Assembly (NCBI GenBank): GCA_000711775.1
Contig: ARYC01017104.1
Span: 1-64,000 of the forward strand
Length of the DNA stretch: 64,000 nt
Direction: 5' to 3'
DNA from: Oxytricha trifallax
Taxonomy: Eukaryota > Ciliophora > Spirotrichea > Sporadotrichida > Oxytrichidae
Position numbers and translations under genes: made by a program. Shown one piece after another: positions 1 to 10,980 of the stretch (the first letter of the stretch is position 1; each line of letters opens with the position of its first letter). The notes below the pieces were generated by a model that did no database searches, was not told where the DNA came from, and was given only the letters and a program-made list of their open reading frames with translations.

Positions 1-282
1 CACAGAGAAAGAAAGTCGCAGACAATTTATGAGGTGAGCAAGAGGCTTTATAAAGATGTCTAAAAACCAGATGAAATTAACATAAATGCAGGAGCTGGCA
101 CTAAGAGAAGAAATATGGGCCCAAGCAAGCCATAAGAAGAGGATAAGAAAGAGAAGCCAAACCCCTTTATGGTTAGTTTAATATGTGAACTTATTCATTC
201 ATTTAAATCTAAAACTTATTTATAAACATTCATTCGTCCCTCTCTCGCACAGACTGTTGTCTTATCTACGCTCACTCTCTGA
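1..282 (+). CDS. 3' end of a TBE-like ORF (partial)
   Basis: Frame 1 is open from the window edge to a TGA at 280-282 if TAA/TAG are read as Gln. The product is Lys/Glu/Asn-rich and hydrophilic, including TIYEVSKRLYKDV and AGAGTKRRNMGPSK. It converges with, and overlaps, the 3' end of the minus-strand transposase next door, which fits the crowded layout of TBE transposons. The 5' part is outside the window, so I cannot tell whether this is the 22-kDa-type TBE gene or another one. I recognise no domain. Confidence is moderate that it is coding and low for its identity. Confidence 0.45.
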
Positions 283-1259
283 CAGCTGCTTTGAATTAAG
301 TCTACTGTATCGATGGGCAAGTCATGCATAAGATGATACAGCAGCAGCTTCTTGTAGTGAGTCTTGATTTAACTCCAGTAGAAATCAATTCCATTAAACT
401 ATGAGCTATAAGGAACGTTGTATACAGGAGTTATGTTTAACTCTTCATAAGCTTTCTTAGACTCCTTAGTCTTATGAACTGAGAGATTATCAACAAACAG
501 GAAGATCTCTTGGTTACAATACTTCTCTCTGAGCTTATGTAGGAACTCTATATACTACTCTCGCTTAATAGAGCGAGGGTGAATAACATAACTCTCTAGG
601 CCTGAATCTTCACTTATACCAGCTAAAATTGCATGGGTGACTACCTTCACTTTTTAATCATAGACTTCTATATTATCATACTTCTAATACCAAGACTTAT
701 TAATAAAGAAGTTGAAGGTAAACACAGCTTCATCAGAGTGTATGAACTAGATGTTATTAGTAATAGCTCTCTGCATTCAATCATATATATAGTTTAAATT
801 ATTACTATAAAATGGCACTGTAAAATCAATCACTCTCTTAACTCTATTGACAGTCTTGAAAGTAAAACCATTTCTTCTAGAAATATTGGCTATAGTCTAA
901 GGAGAGATACGCATGTCAGGAAACCTGCGATGAAACATCACAGCTCGCTAGTCTAATGGAAAGTGTGCCCAATAATTCAAAGTCTTAGAGTCGCAGAGGA
1001 AGTCAATATGAGCCTGAGAGAACTTTTATTTTCTTGCAGGATACGTTCAACAACCAGAATTAAAATGCTAAACAGCTAGCAAGCAGTGAAACCTAACAGT
1101 TGAGGCACTCTTGCGTAATAACTTTGCTATTGCTGAATAATTTAGTACAGGTTTGGCTTAGTCTATATTAATACTTGTACCATACCTAAGTTTAAGCAGT
1201 AAATCTAAATATTACTCATCATAAATAGACCCTAAATTTCGCTAATTTCTATTTCTCAT
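195..1259 (-). pseudogene. TBE-type DDE transposase (42-kDa class), decayed
   Basis: From ATG at 1259 to TGA at 195-197 there are exactly 355 codons with TAA/TAG as Gln (354 aa), the size of the 42-kDa TBE transposase. N-terminal residues look helix-turn-helix-like (SIYDEQYLDLLLKLRYG, SAIAKLLRKSASTVRFHC). The RNase-H core shows FIHSDEAVF (first Asp) and IFLFVDNLSVHK (second Asp). A PYSSQFNGIDFYWS block follows 34 residues later, where the family normally has Glu; here it is Asp. Two in-frame TGA codons occur (about residue 75, after NSGC, and before MQRAITNN). Because TGA is the stop elsewhere here, the copy is probably dead. It lies just inside the right terminal repeat of the element and is transcribed away from it. 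Confidence 0.85.
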
Positions 1260-1289
1260 TTCGTAAATTGGCCTAATTTCTCTACTAAC

Positions 1290-2170
1290 CCCAATAAGAC
1301 CCCAACTATACCCTACAAATCAAAGCACTTAAAGTGAATTAAGTCATTTGATCGTGAATATACAAGATTAATCAAGAATTTAATGATTTAATGTATAGTT
1401 ACAGTACAGCGATCTTGTCTTAATAACCTCATAATCACTCATTTTCCATCATCAAGTTCATCATGATCTATTGAGCTTTTCTTGAGATCGGCGCTCGTTC
1501 ACATCGTTATCTTCGTAGCATCACTAAAAGTTGGGATTCAGGTTCAACATCTGCAATCTCAGCCACATCTCGATTTAAGACCGCTGTTCTCACGATCAGT
1601 TGACAGGGCAGTCCTCCATTTTATTAGGTGAAATTTTAATAATTCTGAGATTTTAATTAATTAAATCAGGCAAATTAAAACTTTTATAGTTTTAATGATA
1701 AATGATTAAAGTTTATGCTAGTAGTTTTAATCTATTAAGAATTTTAATTAGTGATGTCTTAATTAATTTTTAAAAGCCACTGATTAATTAAGACTGTGCT
1801 TGATTTAATTTATTAAATTCGCAGAATTATTAAAATTTCACCTAATAAAATGGAGGACTGCCCTGTCAACTGATCGTGAGAACAGCGGTCTTAAATCGAG
1901 ATGTGGCTGAGATTGCAGATGCTGAACCTGAATCCCAAATTTTAGTGATGCTACGAAGATAACGATGTGAACGAGCACCGATCTCAAGAAAAGCTCAATA
2001 GATCATGATGAACTTGATGATGGAAAATGAGCTGATTATGAGGTTATTAAGACAAGATCGCTGTACTGTAACTATACATTAAATCATTAAATTCTTGATT
2101 AATCTTGTATATTCACGATCAAATGACTTAATTCACTTTATAAACCTCACTAAGGGGTTTTGGGGTTTTT
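1290..2170 (+). repeat. TBE-like terminal repeat with G4T4 end, interrupted by a foldback element
   Basis: The terminal repeat is in two pieces, 1290-1331 and 2139-2170, ending in GGGGTTTTGGGGTTTT at 2154-2169. Its intact relative is at about 5318-5392 (shared core: gcacttataaacctca). The outer boundary is followed directly by AAT (2171-2173), consistent with the 3-bp ANT target duplication known for TBEs. It marks the right end of the element carrying the transposase at 195-1259. Confidence 0.8.
1332..2138. mobile_element. 807-bp palindromic foldback element (MITE-like) flanked by TA
   Basis: About 310-bp arms (1332 to about 1640, and about 1825 to 2138) are near-perfect reverse complements around an AT-rich centre. 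The ends read AAGTGAATTAAG and CTTAATTCACTT, with TA on each side (1330-1331, 2139-2140). Removing the element and one TA rebuilds the uninterrupted terminal repeat seen at 5318-5392. No coding frame is evident. TA duplication suggests mobilisation by a Tc1/mariner-type enzyme, which is inference. Confidence 0.85.
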
Positions 2171-2476
2171 AATGTATACGGCACTCCAGAATATTTCCCA
2201 GAGAGAGAGGATTGGAGAGATGGAGACACTTAATGGGATATCTGGGCTATAGCAGTAATAATAATAGAGAGTGACATGCCAAGAAACGATTACTTTAGCT
2301 GCAGGGGTGAGAGAAATTCTAAGCAGATAATCAAACAATATCTCGATAAAAATAAAATAAATGGAGGTCTCAGAGAACTTGCATACTCAACTATTATCAA
2401 GCTAAGAAAATTAGCATACAATAGAAATAATCAAACATCAACTTAGAAAGATAAAATTCAGAGAACTGCCACATGA
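2171..2476 (+). pseudogene. TBE kinase C-lobe fragment, cut by a transposon end
   Basis: Directly after the G4T4 end the frame reads VYGTPEYFPEREDW and then QWDIWAIAVIIIE, matching the activation-segment P-E and DxWA..GV..E elements of a protein kinase C-lobe. It continues to a TGA at 2474-2476. It aligns by eye with the kinase at 4860-5274 (shared: WA..AVIIE.DM.RN.Y). TBE elements are known to carry a 57-kDa zinc-finger/kinase gene. Here only the distal part remains, because the transposase-bearing element inserted into the gene at 2170/2171. Confidence 0.75.
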
Positions 2477-2564
2477 CTCTAAACTTATGTTTGTGAGAAA
2501 TATTTTAAAAACTCGCTTGTTATACTTACTTAAAATTACTAATATTTTAAAAAAAAAACACAGA

Positions 2565-3997
2565 ATGGGTATACTGAGCAAAATTTAAAGAGATATCATA
2601 TAAGGCGACGTGGAAAATAACTAAACACATCACCTAGCACAATACACTATAGATATCATAAAAACTAACAAGGACCAATGGGGGCTCGACATACTAGAAA
2701 TCAGAAATCCTAACCTTCATATCCAGAAAACTAGTAAGAAAAGGCTACAATACCGAAAACTAATTCTAAATACACCTTACTAAACTCTAATACGTCACGG
2801 AGAACAAGGATGACCAAGTCCAACTTTGGACTCAACAACTATTTTATATGCTTAGACTGGTAGCTATCACCAATAAGTTCATCAGACCTCAAACTAAGAC
2901 AGAGGAAACTATAACCTCAAATCCAGCCCCCCCTTAATAATAGGAACCAATACCCCCCTCTCAGATCATTATGTGATCAGAGATAGTTAACACCAAAAAG
3001 AGCTCGAAGACTTTGAAAAAAAAGTACCGAGAATACGAAAACAACCTGAACGATTCCAATAGAAACAGAAGACTTATAACAAAAATAGTCCTCTACTCCG
3101 ATAACCGATAACTAGGAAGACTGGAGCTCAGTCGAAGAATAACTAGAATACGACGCCTACGACAAAGAACCATCAGTAGACGAAGTCTCCAGCTAACATA
3201 CCTACTATATAGACAGCTAGTCTGAATTCTCAGAAGGACTAAGGAATCACTACCGAAAAATTTGTGAAGATGAAAACGTCAAATACGTCATCGGTAACAG
3301 GGGGTACTAAATAGCAAATTAACAATTAAAAGACTAGCCTTAAAAATTACTATTAAATAGTAATGATTAATTTTAAGTTTATAATTAATAAGTTAGCAAC
3401 CTTAAAGATATGCAGACTATCACTAAGGCACAACTTATAGAGAGGTTCGACACAAGAGAATCATGCATTTAAATTTGGCTCAACACCATCAACACGAACC
3501 TCTTCAAACAGATAAAAGTGTTCTCGAATGTCATCAATGCTTTGATAAAAAACTTATCCAAAGACACTCTACTCTCATGGATGAACATGAGTGACGATCA
3601 GTTAAAAGCTGACATTAAAGACAAGTCAGGCTCAATGGAAGAAACACTAAACTCCACAGTCTAATTCTTCAGACTCCTAGTAATGATCCTAATGAAGAAA
3701 ATAATAGCAAACGAAGCCAGCTGTATTTCAATAACAGCAGACTATCATGAACACCTAAACAAAGTAGAAATTTTTATTAAATGTCTTCAAAAACACACAT
3801 ACTTCATGAAAAGCGACTTCGTCTAACTAATCACTACAAGATGTAAAGGATATATCGCCTCCAAAGAGCTTAAATTCTCAATCAATGTTAAACACTTCGA
3901 CACCTAATTCAAGTTCAGAGACATGGGAGACACAGTCCAAATTCTACACTCCGGACCAAAAAGAGGAGGAAAGATAAGAAACAACAGAAGAAGATGA
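2565..3997 (+). pseudogene. TBE-associated ORF of unknown function, frameshifted
   Basis: An ATG at 2565 (MGILSKIQRDIIQGD) opens a frame that can be followed to a TGA at 3995-3997 through about three frameshifts, near 2800, 2970 and 3050. The last frame is open from 3050; its C-terminal 195 codons start at ATG 3410 (MQTITKAQLIERFD) and end GGKIRNNRRR. That last stretch is close to 22 kDa, and the total span is about 477 codons. It is rich in Gln from TAA/TAG, with an acidic low-complexity middle (DWSSVEEQLEYDAYDKEPS). I recognise no domain. It sits between a TBE kinase fragment and a TBE terminal repeat, so it is probably the unknown-function TBE gene. Confidence 0.6.
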
Positions 3998-4125
3998 AGA
4001 CTCAGTATACAGAAAGAGAATCTCCACTTAACTAAAAGGGCTTGTCCCTTATTTGCACTAAAAAGCAACTAAGATCGGGGGTCCCCAGAGACCTCAATGT
4101 GATCTAATTAATTATTATTATTTTT

Positions 4126-4241
4126 ATTAAGCATTAAACCCCTACATAAACCCTATTAAAACCCTAATAAAGTATGCACTAATAGTCTACTTTTATCAAT
4201 CAAAAACTCAATCAAACTACTGAAAGGGTTTTGGGGTTTTG
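4126..4241 (+). repeat. TBE-like terminal repeat, second type
   Basis: About 116 bp ending in GGGTTTTGGGGTTTTG, followed by ATT (4242-4244). It closely matches, in reverse complement, 52279-52392 (shared: gtatgcactaatagt, tcaatcaaaaactcaa). It is the right end of the element holding the ORF at 2565-3997, and it is inserted inside the zinc-finger part of the next gene. Confidence 0.8.
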
Positions 4242-5274
4242 ATTGCCATAAACAGTACTCTCATACAAGAGACTTAAAGAAGCATCTTTTAAAAGCTCAC
4301 AAGAAAAAAATAGAGATTGAAAAGCATGAAGAAGAATTGAAGCTTCTAAACAAAAGAAAAGTAAGAGAATCTTGGAAAGTGATAGAGCTCGAACAAGCTA
4401 GTGAATCAAAAAATGCGAGGAAACCAAGCAACCTACTAGCATATGAAATCACAAAGATTATGATTAAATTCAATATAAAAAGATTCCTGGTCTTGCCTAA
4501 ATTGACCTAAAGCTAACTTATATTAGAAAACTCTTTTGATAAAAAATTTATCAATGATCATCAAAACGCATGCAAGGTGTGTCCCTTCAACTATCTCTTA
4601 AGTGATGATAAAAATAAGATGGAGTTTACAAATGAGTATTAAGTACTCACTAAAGCAAAGTTCAAATGAGTGTAGTTTATTTAAATCAAGATATATGCAG
4701 TTATCCTAACCAAGGATCATGTTGCTTTCAGACTTCCACTCTATGAAATGATCCTAAAATTTTTATAAAAGATCAAAGGAATCATAAGTAACTTGGATAA
4801 ATAGTAACTCAGACTATTCAAGGTCTTAAAAAGCTTCATAAGTTAGGGTTTGTTCACAGAGATTTGAAGCTAGAAAATATAATGATCAACTTTTCACCAG
4901 TAAGAGTAGCAATAATCGATTTCAACAGAGCCTTAAAAGTGGAAGTATCAAGGCTTGGAACTGTAATGGGAACGCAAGTTTACTATTCAGAAAGACTTTT
5001 AGTGGGGTGTGTGTGGGCTTTAGCAGCAGTTATAATAGAGTGCGATATGCTTCGCAATGAATACTATTCTACAAGATGCGAGAAGGATGTTAAACAAAGA
5101 ATAAAGCAAATTATTGACAAAACAAGAGTATTTCAATCAATGAAACAAATGGCAGAGTTAATAATAATTAAACTAAACTCAAGATCAAACATATAAATAG
5201 AGCAGATAGAGTTGTGGTTAAGTGATATAAACTACAGACCTCTCTTACTTTATCCAAAAGTGCACGTTGAGTGA
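4241..5274 (+). pseudogene. TBE zinc-finger/protein-kinase gene (57-kDa class), 5'-truncated
   Basis: Immediately after the terminal repeat the frame gives the second half of a C2H2 finger, CHKQYSHTRDLKKHLLKAH, then a Lys/Glu-rich helix. After a frameshift region (about 4665-4780) the kinase core appears: QGLKKLHKLGFVHRDLKLEN, with the catalytic loop HRDLK..N, then DFN in place of the usual DFG, and CVWALAAVIIECDM, ending in TGA at 5272-5274. The first finger Cys pair and everything upstream are missing because another element inserted there. The frameshifts and the DFN motif suggest a degenerate copy. This is the domain pair known for the TBE 57-kDa protein. Confidence 0.8.
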
Positions 5275-5317
5275 TTAAATAATATTCATTTACTAAATAA
5301 TTAAAATTAAACTCTAT

Positions 5318-5392
5318 TAATAACCCCAACCCCTAACAAATTCTCTACAAATGATAGCACTTATAAACCTCATTAAGGGGTTTTGGGGTTTT
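5318..5392 (+). repeat. Intact TBE-like terminal repeat
   Basis: Starts near aaccccaacccctaac and ends GGGGTTTTGGGGTTTT, followed by AATTG. It is the uninterrupted form of the repeat split at 1290-2170 and lies 44 bp beyond the stop of the kinase gene, so it closes that element. Confidence 0.8.
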
Positions 5393-6163
5393 AATTGTTA
5401 AAATCAGACCCTTCATAACTAATTCCACAAATATTTTATAATAAAATACAAATAAAACTAATTAAATTAATTTAAAATATGCTAGAATTATTTAATGAAC
5501 TATGTATTTCTGTGTGTCTCTATCATATGATAGTATTAATATATATATATAATTCATTTAAATAAAATAGTTATTTTAAAATTTAATATTTTAAAAAGTA
5601 TTTTCAGATTTGTACGATGACCCCCTTGTCAAGTAAACTATTTTTTTAAAATAAAAAATTTCATGAAAAATAATATTCTATGATAAAAATCATTTGTATT
5701 ATTTACTCAATTATTAGATTTATAACTTTGGATGGTCCTTAACTGTGATAGTTTTATTTTAGATAGTTATGAACTCAATTTATATATCTTATCTTGGTTT
5801 ATCTAATATATGGCGAAAAATTAAATTAAAATTATGCAGGAAAAAATAAGAAACTATTGTTTAGTAGAAAGAAATTGAAAAGGAGTAAAAATACTTGGAT
5901 ATAAAAAATGATTAAGAATTCTTTAATAAACCCCTATATTAAAGATTGATAAATTATAATGTGTGAGGCTTTTAGAAAATAGTATTTTTTGATAAATTAA
6001 AAGAATACTAAATAATAAGAATTATTTTTCTATTTAATAAATAATCATTTTATTTTAAAACACATCGCTTTATCTGAAGATTGAGTTAGAATAAATAATT
6101 AAATCAAAACTAAACTTTTTTAATTTTCTATTTTTTTATTTAGTATAGGTTTGGGGTTTATTG
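5393..6163. other. AT-rich spacer
   Basis: Very AT-rich sequence between the TBE cluster and the first cellular gene. I see no convincing frame, RNA gene or palindrome here. A short frame near 5820-5900 (Lys-rich) is too weak to call. Confidence 0.5.
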
Positions 6164-7907
6164 ATGGAAATTAAAATCAAAATGAACCAACAAAAATTAA
6201 AAAGAAGAAAAATTTCGTTTTAGATTAAATCTCAAAATATTTCTAATAAAAAAAGAAGAAGTTTAGAAAGCCTTAAAATAAAGGCCAGAAATAAAGCATT
6301 AATATTCTTAGAGAAGAATTAAATAAATTAGAATATATATATATATTCATTTAACTGATTAAAATTATATATAACAATTATGCCAATTCTAAGGCATTAA
6401 TTTATTATAAAATTTTAATTACCAACCTTTGGATTATATTTTGTTATAAAAATATGTTGTGAAATATTTTTTAATTAAAAATTACTCTAAATATATTATT
6501 TGAGTAATAATAATAATAATGAAAGCAACTCAAAATAAAATGTTAAAGATTATCCAGTAGCTTACAATATACATAATTAAGTTAATTTAAACTCGTCATC
6601 TATGTTAAATGATACATTCTAAAATCTAAATCTCAACTCTTTTGACTCAATGATTGACAGCAATATTGTGTTTATACATTTATTATGAAATAATGATTAA
6701 AATAATATAAATATAATCTCAAGTTCGTGGGAGTTAACTTTTTCAAAACCTATTCTCTCTATAAGGAATTCAAAAATATAATCTAGGATTTATTGGCATT
6801 GCTATTTTAATTACATCCATTGAGCAATATAATAAGACTTTATTTTGGCATAAAAATGTACTAATCAATTCACCCAAAATCAAGTATTTTTATATTGGTC
6901 TATAGATGCAATTAAAGGGTACTGCCATTAGTAAGTTCATCAAAATCTAGATTATTTTTAATTATTTTGAATTCCTTATATAGAGGATATCTTATTTTTA
7001 AGGTTTCTAAAAAGTTATTATATTTACATTGTTTTTATTGAACAATCCAAATTCAAATGTATTCCTATAATACTTATTTTAGAAATGTACATTTATTATT
7101 TATCAATTAATTTTTTATTTCAATCGAATCTACAATTTATATATACTTTTTATATAATATAAATACCAAAGATTTCATGTAAACTTTGAAAAATAAGACA
7201 ATAAAACGAAAAAATCAAGAATAGATGCTTGTTTAAGATATATTTAATGATGATCAAATTTTAAATCATAAGGGATCAGAAAATAAGCCATCTAAAATAA
7301 AAAAGAATTTAAGGAGAAAAACTGTTCTTAATGATGATGAATTTAACTAAAATGTTTTTGAAGAGATAGATGGAAATATCAAAGCTGACTAAAATTAATA
7401 GTTGATTTTAAGATAAAAAAACGAATGTGTTTAAAAAATATAGCATAAAATTAATAACTAGACCAATAAATAGAGTAAATATATTAAGAAAAAGCACAAC
7501 AAAAGAAAGCGATAGAGTCATATAGATATTTATAATTCATAAATTATATTTTTATTTTTTAAAATTATTGATTTATATTTAAATATTGGTCTGAGTGATT
7601 TGAATAACAATGATGGTATTGGTTTTGAGCAAAAGAATACTGTTAATAATAAAAATTCATCTGATATACTAGGAGATTATAACAAAAGTTTTCTATTTTT
7701 GGACCAACCCATGAAGAAGGTGCATTATTATAATTATTATTAATATATAATAATTAAAATTATATTATAATTATTATTAAATTAAAAAAGTTTGGGTTAA
7801 GAAATTACAACGAAAATATAAACGTGTTGGAAACCAAAAAGGAATTAGAAAAATAGCAAATTCTAAACAACTATGATTTCGATAATTTATAGTTTAATAA
7901 ATTTTGA
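6164..7907 (+). CDS. Lys/Asn-rich protein, IES-interrupted, function unknown
   Basis: At least three segments. MDS1 starts at ATG 6164 (MEIKIKMNQQKLKRRK) and runs to about 6340. A second block, about 7190-7740, is open without TGA (DQILNHKGSENKPSKIKK, RRKTVLNDDEFNQNVFEEID, DQPMKKVHYY). The last block, from about 7790, reads KKFGLRNYNENINVLETKK and ends LQFNKF before TGA at 7905-7907. The gap 6340-7190 holds a foldback element. The gap 7722-7780 is an AT palindrome. Composition (basic, many Gln from TAA/TAG) suggests a nuclear or disordered protein, but no domain is recognisable. Exact pointers were not resolved. Confidence 0.55.
6733..7018. mobile_element. Foldback MITE (GTTAACTTT family) inside an IES
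   Basis: An imperfect palindrome of about 285 bp with ends near gagttaactttttcaaaacc and ggtttctaaaaagttat. It shares its terminal motif and internal palindromic layout with copies near 51410, 52450 and 56238. It lies between two coding segments of the 6.2-7.9 kb gene, so it would be removed with that IES. Confidence 0.6.
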
Positions 7908-8213
7908 TATTATAATAAACTAAAATCATATCAAATAGTTATAAGAAGAAAAGCATAAAATGTTAATATGTTATCAAATGATTTAATTAGTAATTAGTTT
8001 ACTCATTTTAATTTCAAACTTATAAAGAAATATTTATATCAAAACTTTCAAAGAATTCATATACATTTGACAAAATTTAAAATACCCTTTATATGAATTA
8101 AAATATTTCATAAAATTTATTGTAAGAATTAATCATCATCAATTGCATTCAAAATATATTATATCACAAATATATATCTTAATTAATCATTAAATAATCT
8201 TAGAATAAATAAT

Positions 8214-9354
8214 ATGGAAACTACAGTTTTAAACCTTCCTGATGGTTTTAAAATAGAGTGCAATATAATATTTGGGTGCACAGATGAAGGATTGTTTCAC
8301 ATTAAACTGCACAGACCCAAAAAGAAGAATGCTCTCAGTAGAGATATGTATCATAAATTACATGATTTACTGGTCTATGCCAATAAGCTATAATAAATAT
8401 TTTACTTTATAAATATGATTGAGTTAAAGGGGTTATGAATAAAATGCATATTAGTATCTTTATGACTACAAATACACATTGAGTTAAATATAATTTATGA
8501 GTTAAATATTATTATAGAGGAAGCGAGAGTAGTGCTAGTGTATGGAGCTAATGGTGATTTTTGTGCTGGAAACGACATGTAAGATTTCTTAAATAGAGAG
8601 CCAGAATGTCCTGTACGCATGAATAATTTAATGATGGCCTTTGCAACACTAGAGAAACCACTCTATTTAATTTAACATTTTAACTAAAATATGATTATTT
8701 GAATTTACGAAATTTAATTAGATCATCTATTTCTTCATTTAAGGATGTTCAGTGGGTATCACAGCAACCTACGTCACTCATGCAGATTTTGCTTATTGCA
8801 GCGAAGATGCGTTTTTCTACACACCATTCATGGGTCTGACTCTAGTCCCCGAGGGTTTGAGCTCTATAAAGTTCCCTGAATTCATGGGTAGGAGAAAAGC
8901 AAATGAAGTGCTTTATACTGACTAGAGAGTGACTGCCTAAGCTGCCTTAGAATCAAGATTTATTAATGGAGTTATTAAGAAAGTAGATTTACCCAATACT
9001 GAACCCATAATTACTGAGATTGATAAATTGCCCTTGCTTAGGAAACTACTTATAAGTTATATTGCATTTAAACCAATATATAATGTTATTTTAAGTAAAC
9101 TAACGCTTTTATACTTTTTTTATAATGGCGATCCTAAGACAGTTTAAAATGCCAAGCGTTTATTGATCCAAGCGCAACCAATGGCTCGTTATCAAGCGCA
9201 CAATTTACTAGAACAGCGAAATGTCCAGGCTTCAGAATTAGCTCCTGGATTTAAGGATCACGTTAGAAAGTACATGTCAAAAAATGTCAAATAAAGCAAG
9301 CCAAAGCAGTAAACTACAAAAGATAGTAAGAACGAGGAAAGAGCTAAATTATGA
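8214..9354 (+). CDS. Enoyl-CoA delta-isomerase/hydratase family, peroxisomal-type tail
   Basis: Crotonase-fold enzyme, probably a delta3,delta2-enoyl-CoA isomerase acting in beta-oxidation of unsaturated fatty acids. Visible features are the substrate-loop RPKKKNALSRDMY, the oxyanion segment VYGANGDFCAGNDM, then GCSVGITATYVTHADFAY and TPFMGLTLVPEGLSS, whose Glu sits at the usual isomerase catalytic position. The C-terminus is EERAKL before TGA at 9352-9354, and -AKL fits the PTS1 peroxisomal signal. An IES at 8676-8742 with pointer ATTTAA, if removed, joins LYLIQ to GCSVG. A second gap is about 8390-8515 (boundary unresolved) and a possible third lies near 9050-9122. A paralogue lies at 10981. 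Confidence 0.85.
8676..8742. other. IES, pointer ATTTAA
   Basis: Direct repeats ATTTAA at 8670-8675 and 8737-8742 flank 61 bp of AT-rich DNA with stops. Removing one repeat plus the spacer restores the isomerase frame. The boundary is not GT-AG. Confidence 0.85.
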
Positions 9355-9693
9355 GATAATTTAGTGATTTTTAAATTATTAAATATTGATCAATTTGAGA
9401 TAATTCAAATATAAGCACTAAGAATAGATAATTTATTAAATGACGTATTAATTTTGTCATTTGTTTAAATGACAAATGACATTTAAAATTATTTTTTAAA
9501 TTCATATTTAAAGTAGAATTAAATCAATTTTTAGATTATTAATATTTAATTTAGATATTTCTATATACATTAAAACAATAGAATTCTGATAAAAATATTT
9601 TCTCATTATTTTTAAAAATTTTTAGAATAGATTCTTATCATAACATTGAATAATAACTATTTTATTATTGTAATTGTAATTATCATTATAAAA

Positions 9694-10729
9694 ATGAAAA
9701 ATTACCTATCTTAAGCTCCATCAATGATTTCGAAATAGTTATCATCTCTAAATTCCTTGAAATTAACTGTGCTCTCTGCTCTGGCTTTGACCACTCAGGC
9801 ATGTTCCGGCTCAGAGACATACACTTACTACTATTTTAATTACTATACTCAGTAAACTTAATCCTAGACCTACAATAATTATGATACTTGCAATGGTAGT
9901 TATTGCTCCAGAGATCTCTATTCATTAAATTATTTTGTATTGAAAACAAATTTATTGATGATTGGTCTGTATAAACTAAGGATATATATACAATTTCTTA
10001 TTAAAAATTTTAAGTATATAAATTGTGAAAGTAGCAAATGCTCTGGGCACATCTGTAAATCACAACTTGAAGCATGGGCTATATTTCTTCTTGTATTTTT
10101 CTCAGTGATGTGCTTCTTTACCATATTGAGATGTATTGTGGTGCAGTGCAGAAAGAAGCCTGTAAGTCTCACTGTTATTAGAAATCAAGACAATCGTCAC
10201 ATGCATCAATATTAATATTTATTGATTACTTAAGATGAATTATTTTTAAGAATTATGAATATGACAACCACAACCCAGCTTCAAGACCAAACGCTCAGGA
10301 CAACCAAAGAGTGTTAGTTAATGGCATCCGTGATACAGCTTCTGGAACCCCACTTCTAGGCCAGGCAGTTAGCAACCAATCCCTCACAAACCCCAACGCT
10401 TTTTATTAACTAGGAAACCCACAGAATTAAATTCCTTATGGTGGTCAAGCTGCTGCTTACCCCGTGTACTATGCTCAACCATAAGGCGCTGCTTACCCTA
10501 TCTTATTTTTATATTAACAGTTTTATGGCTTAGAATTCTCAAATTTAAGATTATGATAGGCACACATGTTTTAATTCTATACTTTATCTATGGCATGAGC
10601 ATGCCCTATGGTGTTCAAGATCCCTCTTAACAATAACAATAGCAAAACTTCTAAGTTTTGAATTAGCAACAAAACATGGCACCTGCCCCCAATAATCTCA
10701 ACCAAAATCAGCCAGCTCAGTTTATGTGA
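9694..10729 (+). CDS. Cys-rich single-pass membrane protein with Gln/Pro/Tyr tail
   Basis: From ATG 9694: an N-terminal hydrophobic stretch (LKLTVLSALALTTQ) likely acts as signal peptide. A Tyr/Cys-rich ectodomain follows (NNYDTCNGSYCSRDLYS, then NCESSKCSGHICKS), then a transmembrane helix (AWAIFLLVFFSVMCFFTI), a basic stop (CRKKP), and a tail with PYGGQAAAYPVYYAQPQG and poly-Gln, ending NQPAQFM at TGA 10727-10729. Two IESs are exact: pointer TAAATT (9926, 10019) and pointer AATAT (10208, 10258). A further break lies near 10500-10595. The layout recalls CYYR1/shisa-like adaptors, but no homology is claimed. It lies between two isomerase paralogues, same strand. Confidence 0.75.
9932..10024. 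other. IES, pointer TAAATT
   Basis: TAAATT at 9926-9931 and 10019-10024. Excision fuses ...RDLYSLN to CESSKCSG, rebuilding the Cys-rich ectodomain. The IES happens to be open in frame (no TGA), so it could be misread as coding. Confidence 0.8.
10213..10262. other. IES, pointer AATAT
   Basis: AATAT at 10208-10212 and 10258-10262. Excision joins RHMHQY to DNHNPASRPNAQ in frame. Confidence 0.75.
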
Positions 10730-10980
10730 ACAAGTTAATTTGAGTGATTCTTTGTTCTTGTTTAAACAGCACTTGCTACTATATTCATCAATTTATAATA
10801 AAATTATCATTAAGATCTATATTGAAAATATTTACTAAATGTTAAATCTTGCATTGAAAGTTTTCTATCTAAAATTAGAAATATGTTTAATACATTACAA
10901 AAATAGTGAAATATATGGGGATATATAAAAAATAAGGTAATAATTTATAATTAAAGATAATATCTTTTATAAAATAGAAA

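Noticed and set aside
2150-2338. 62-aa minus-strand frame
   Set aside because: The opposite strand encodes the kinase C-lobe fragment with clear motifs.
9930-10172. 80-aa minus-strand frame
   Set aside because: Antisense to the Cys-rich membrane gene and largely covering an IES.
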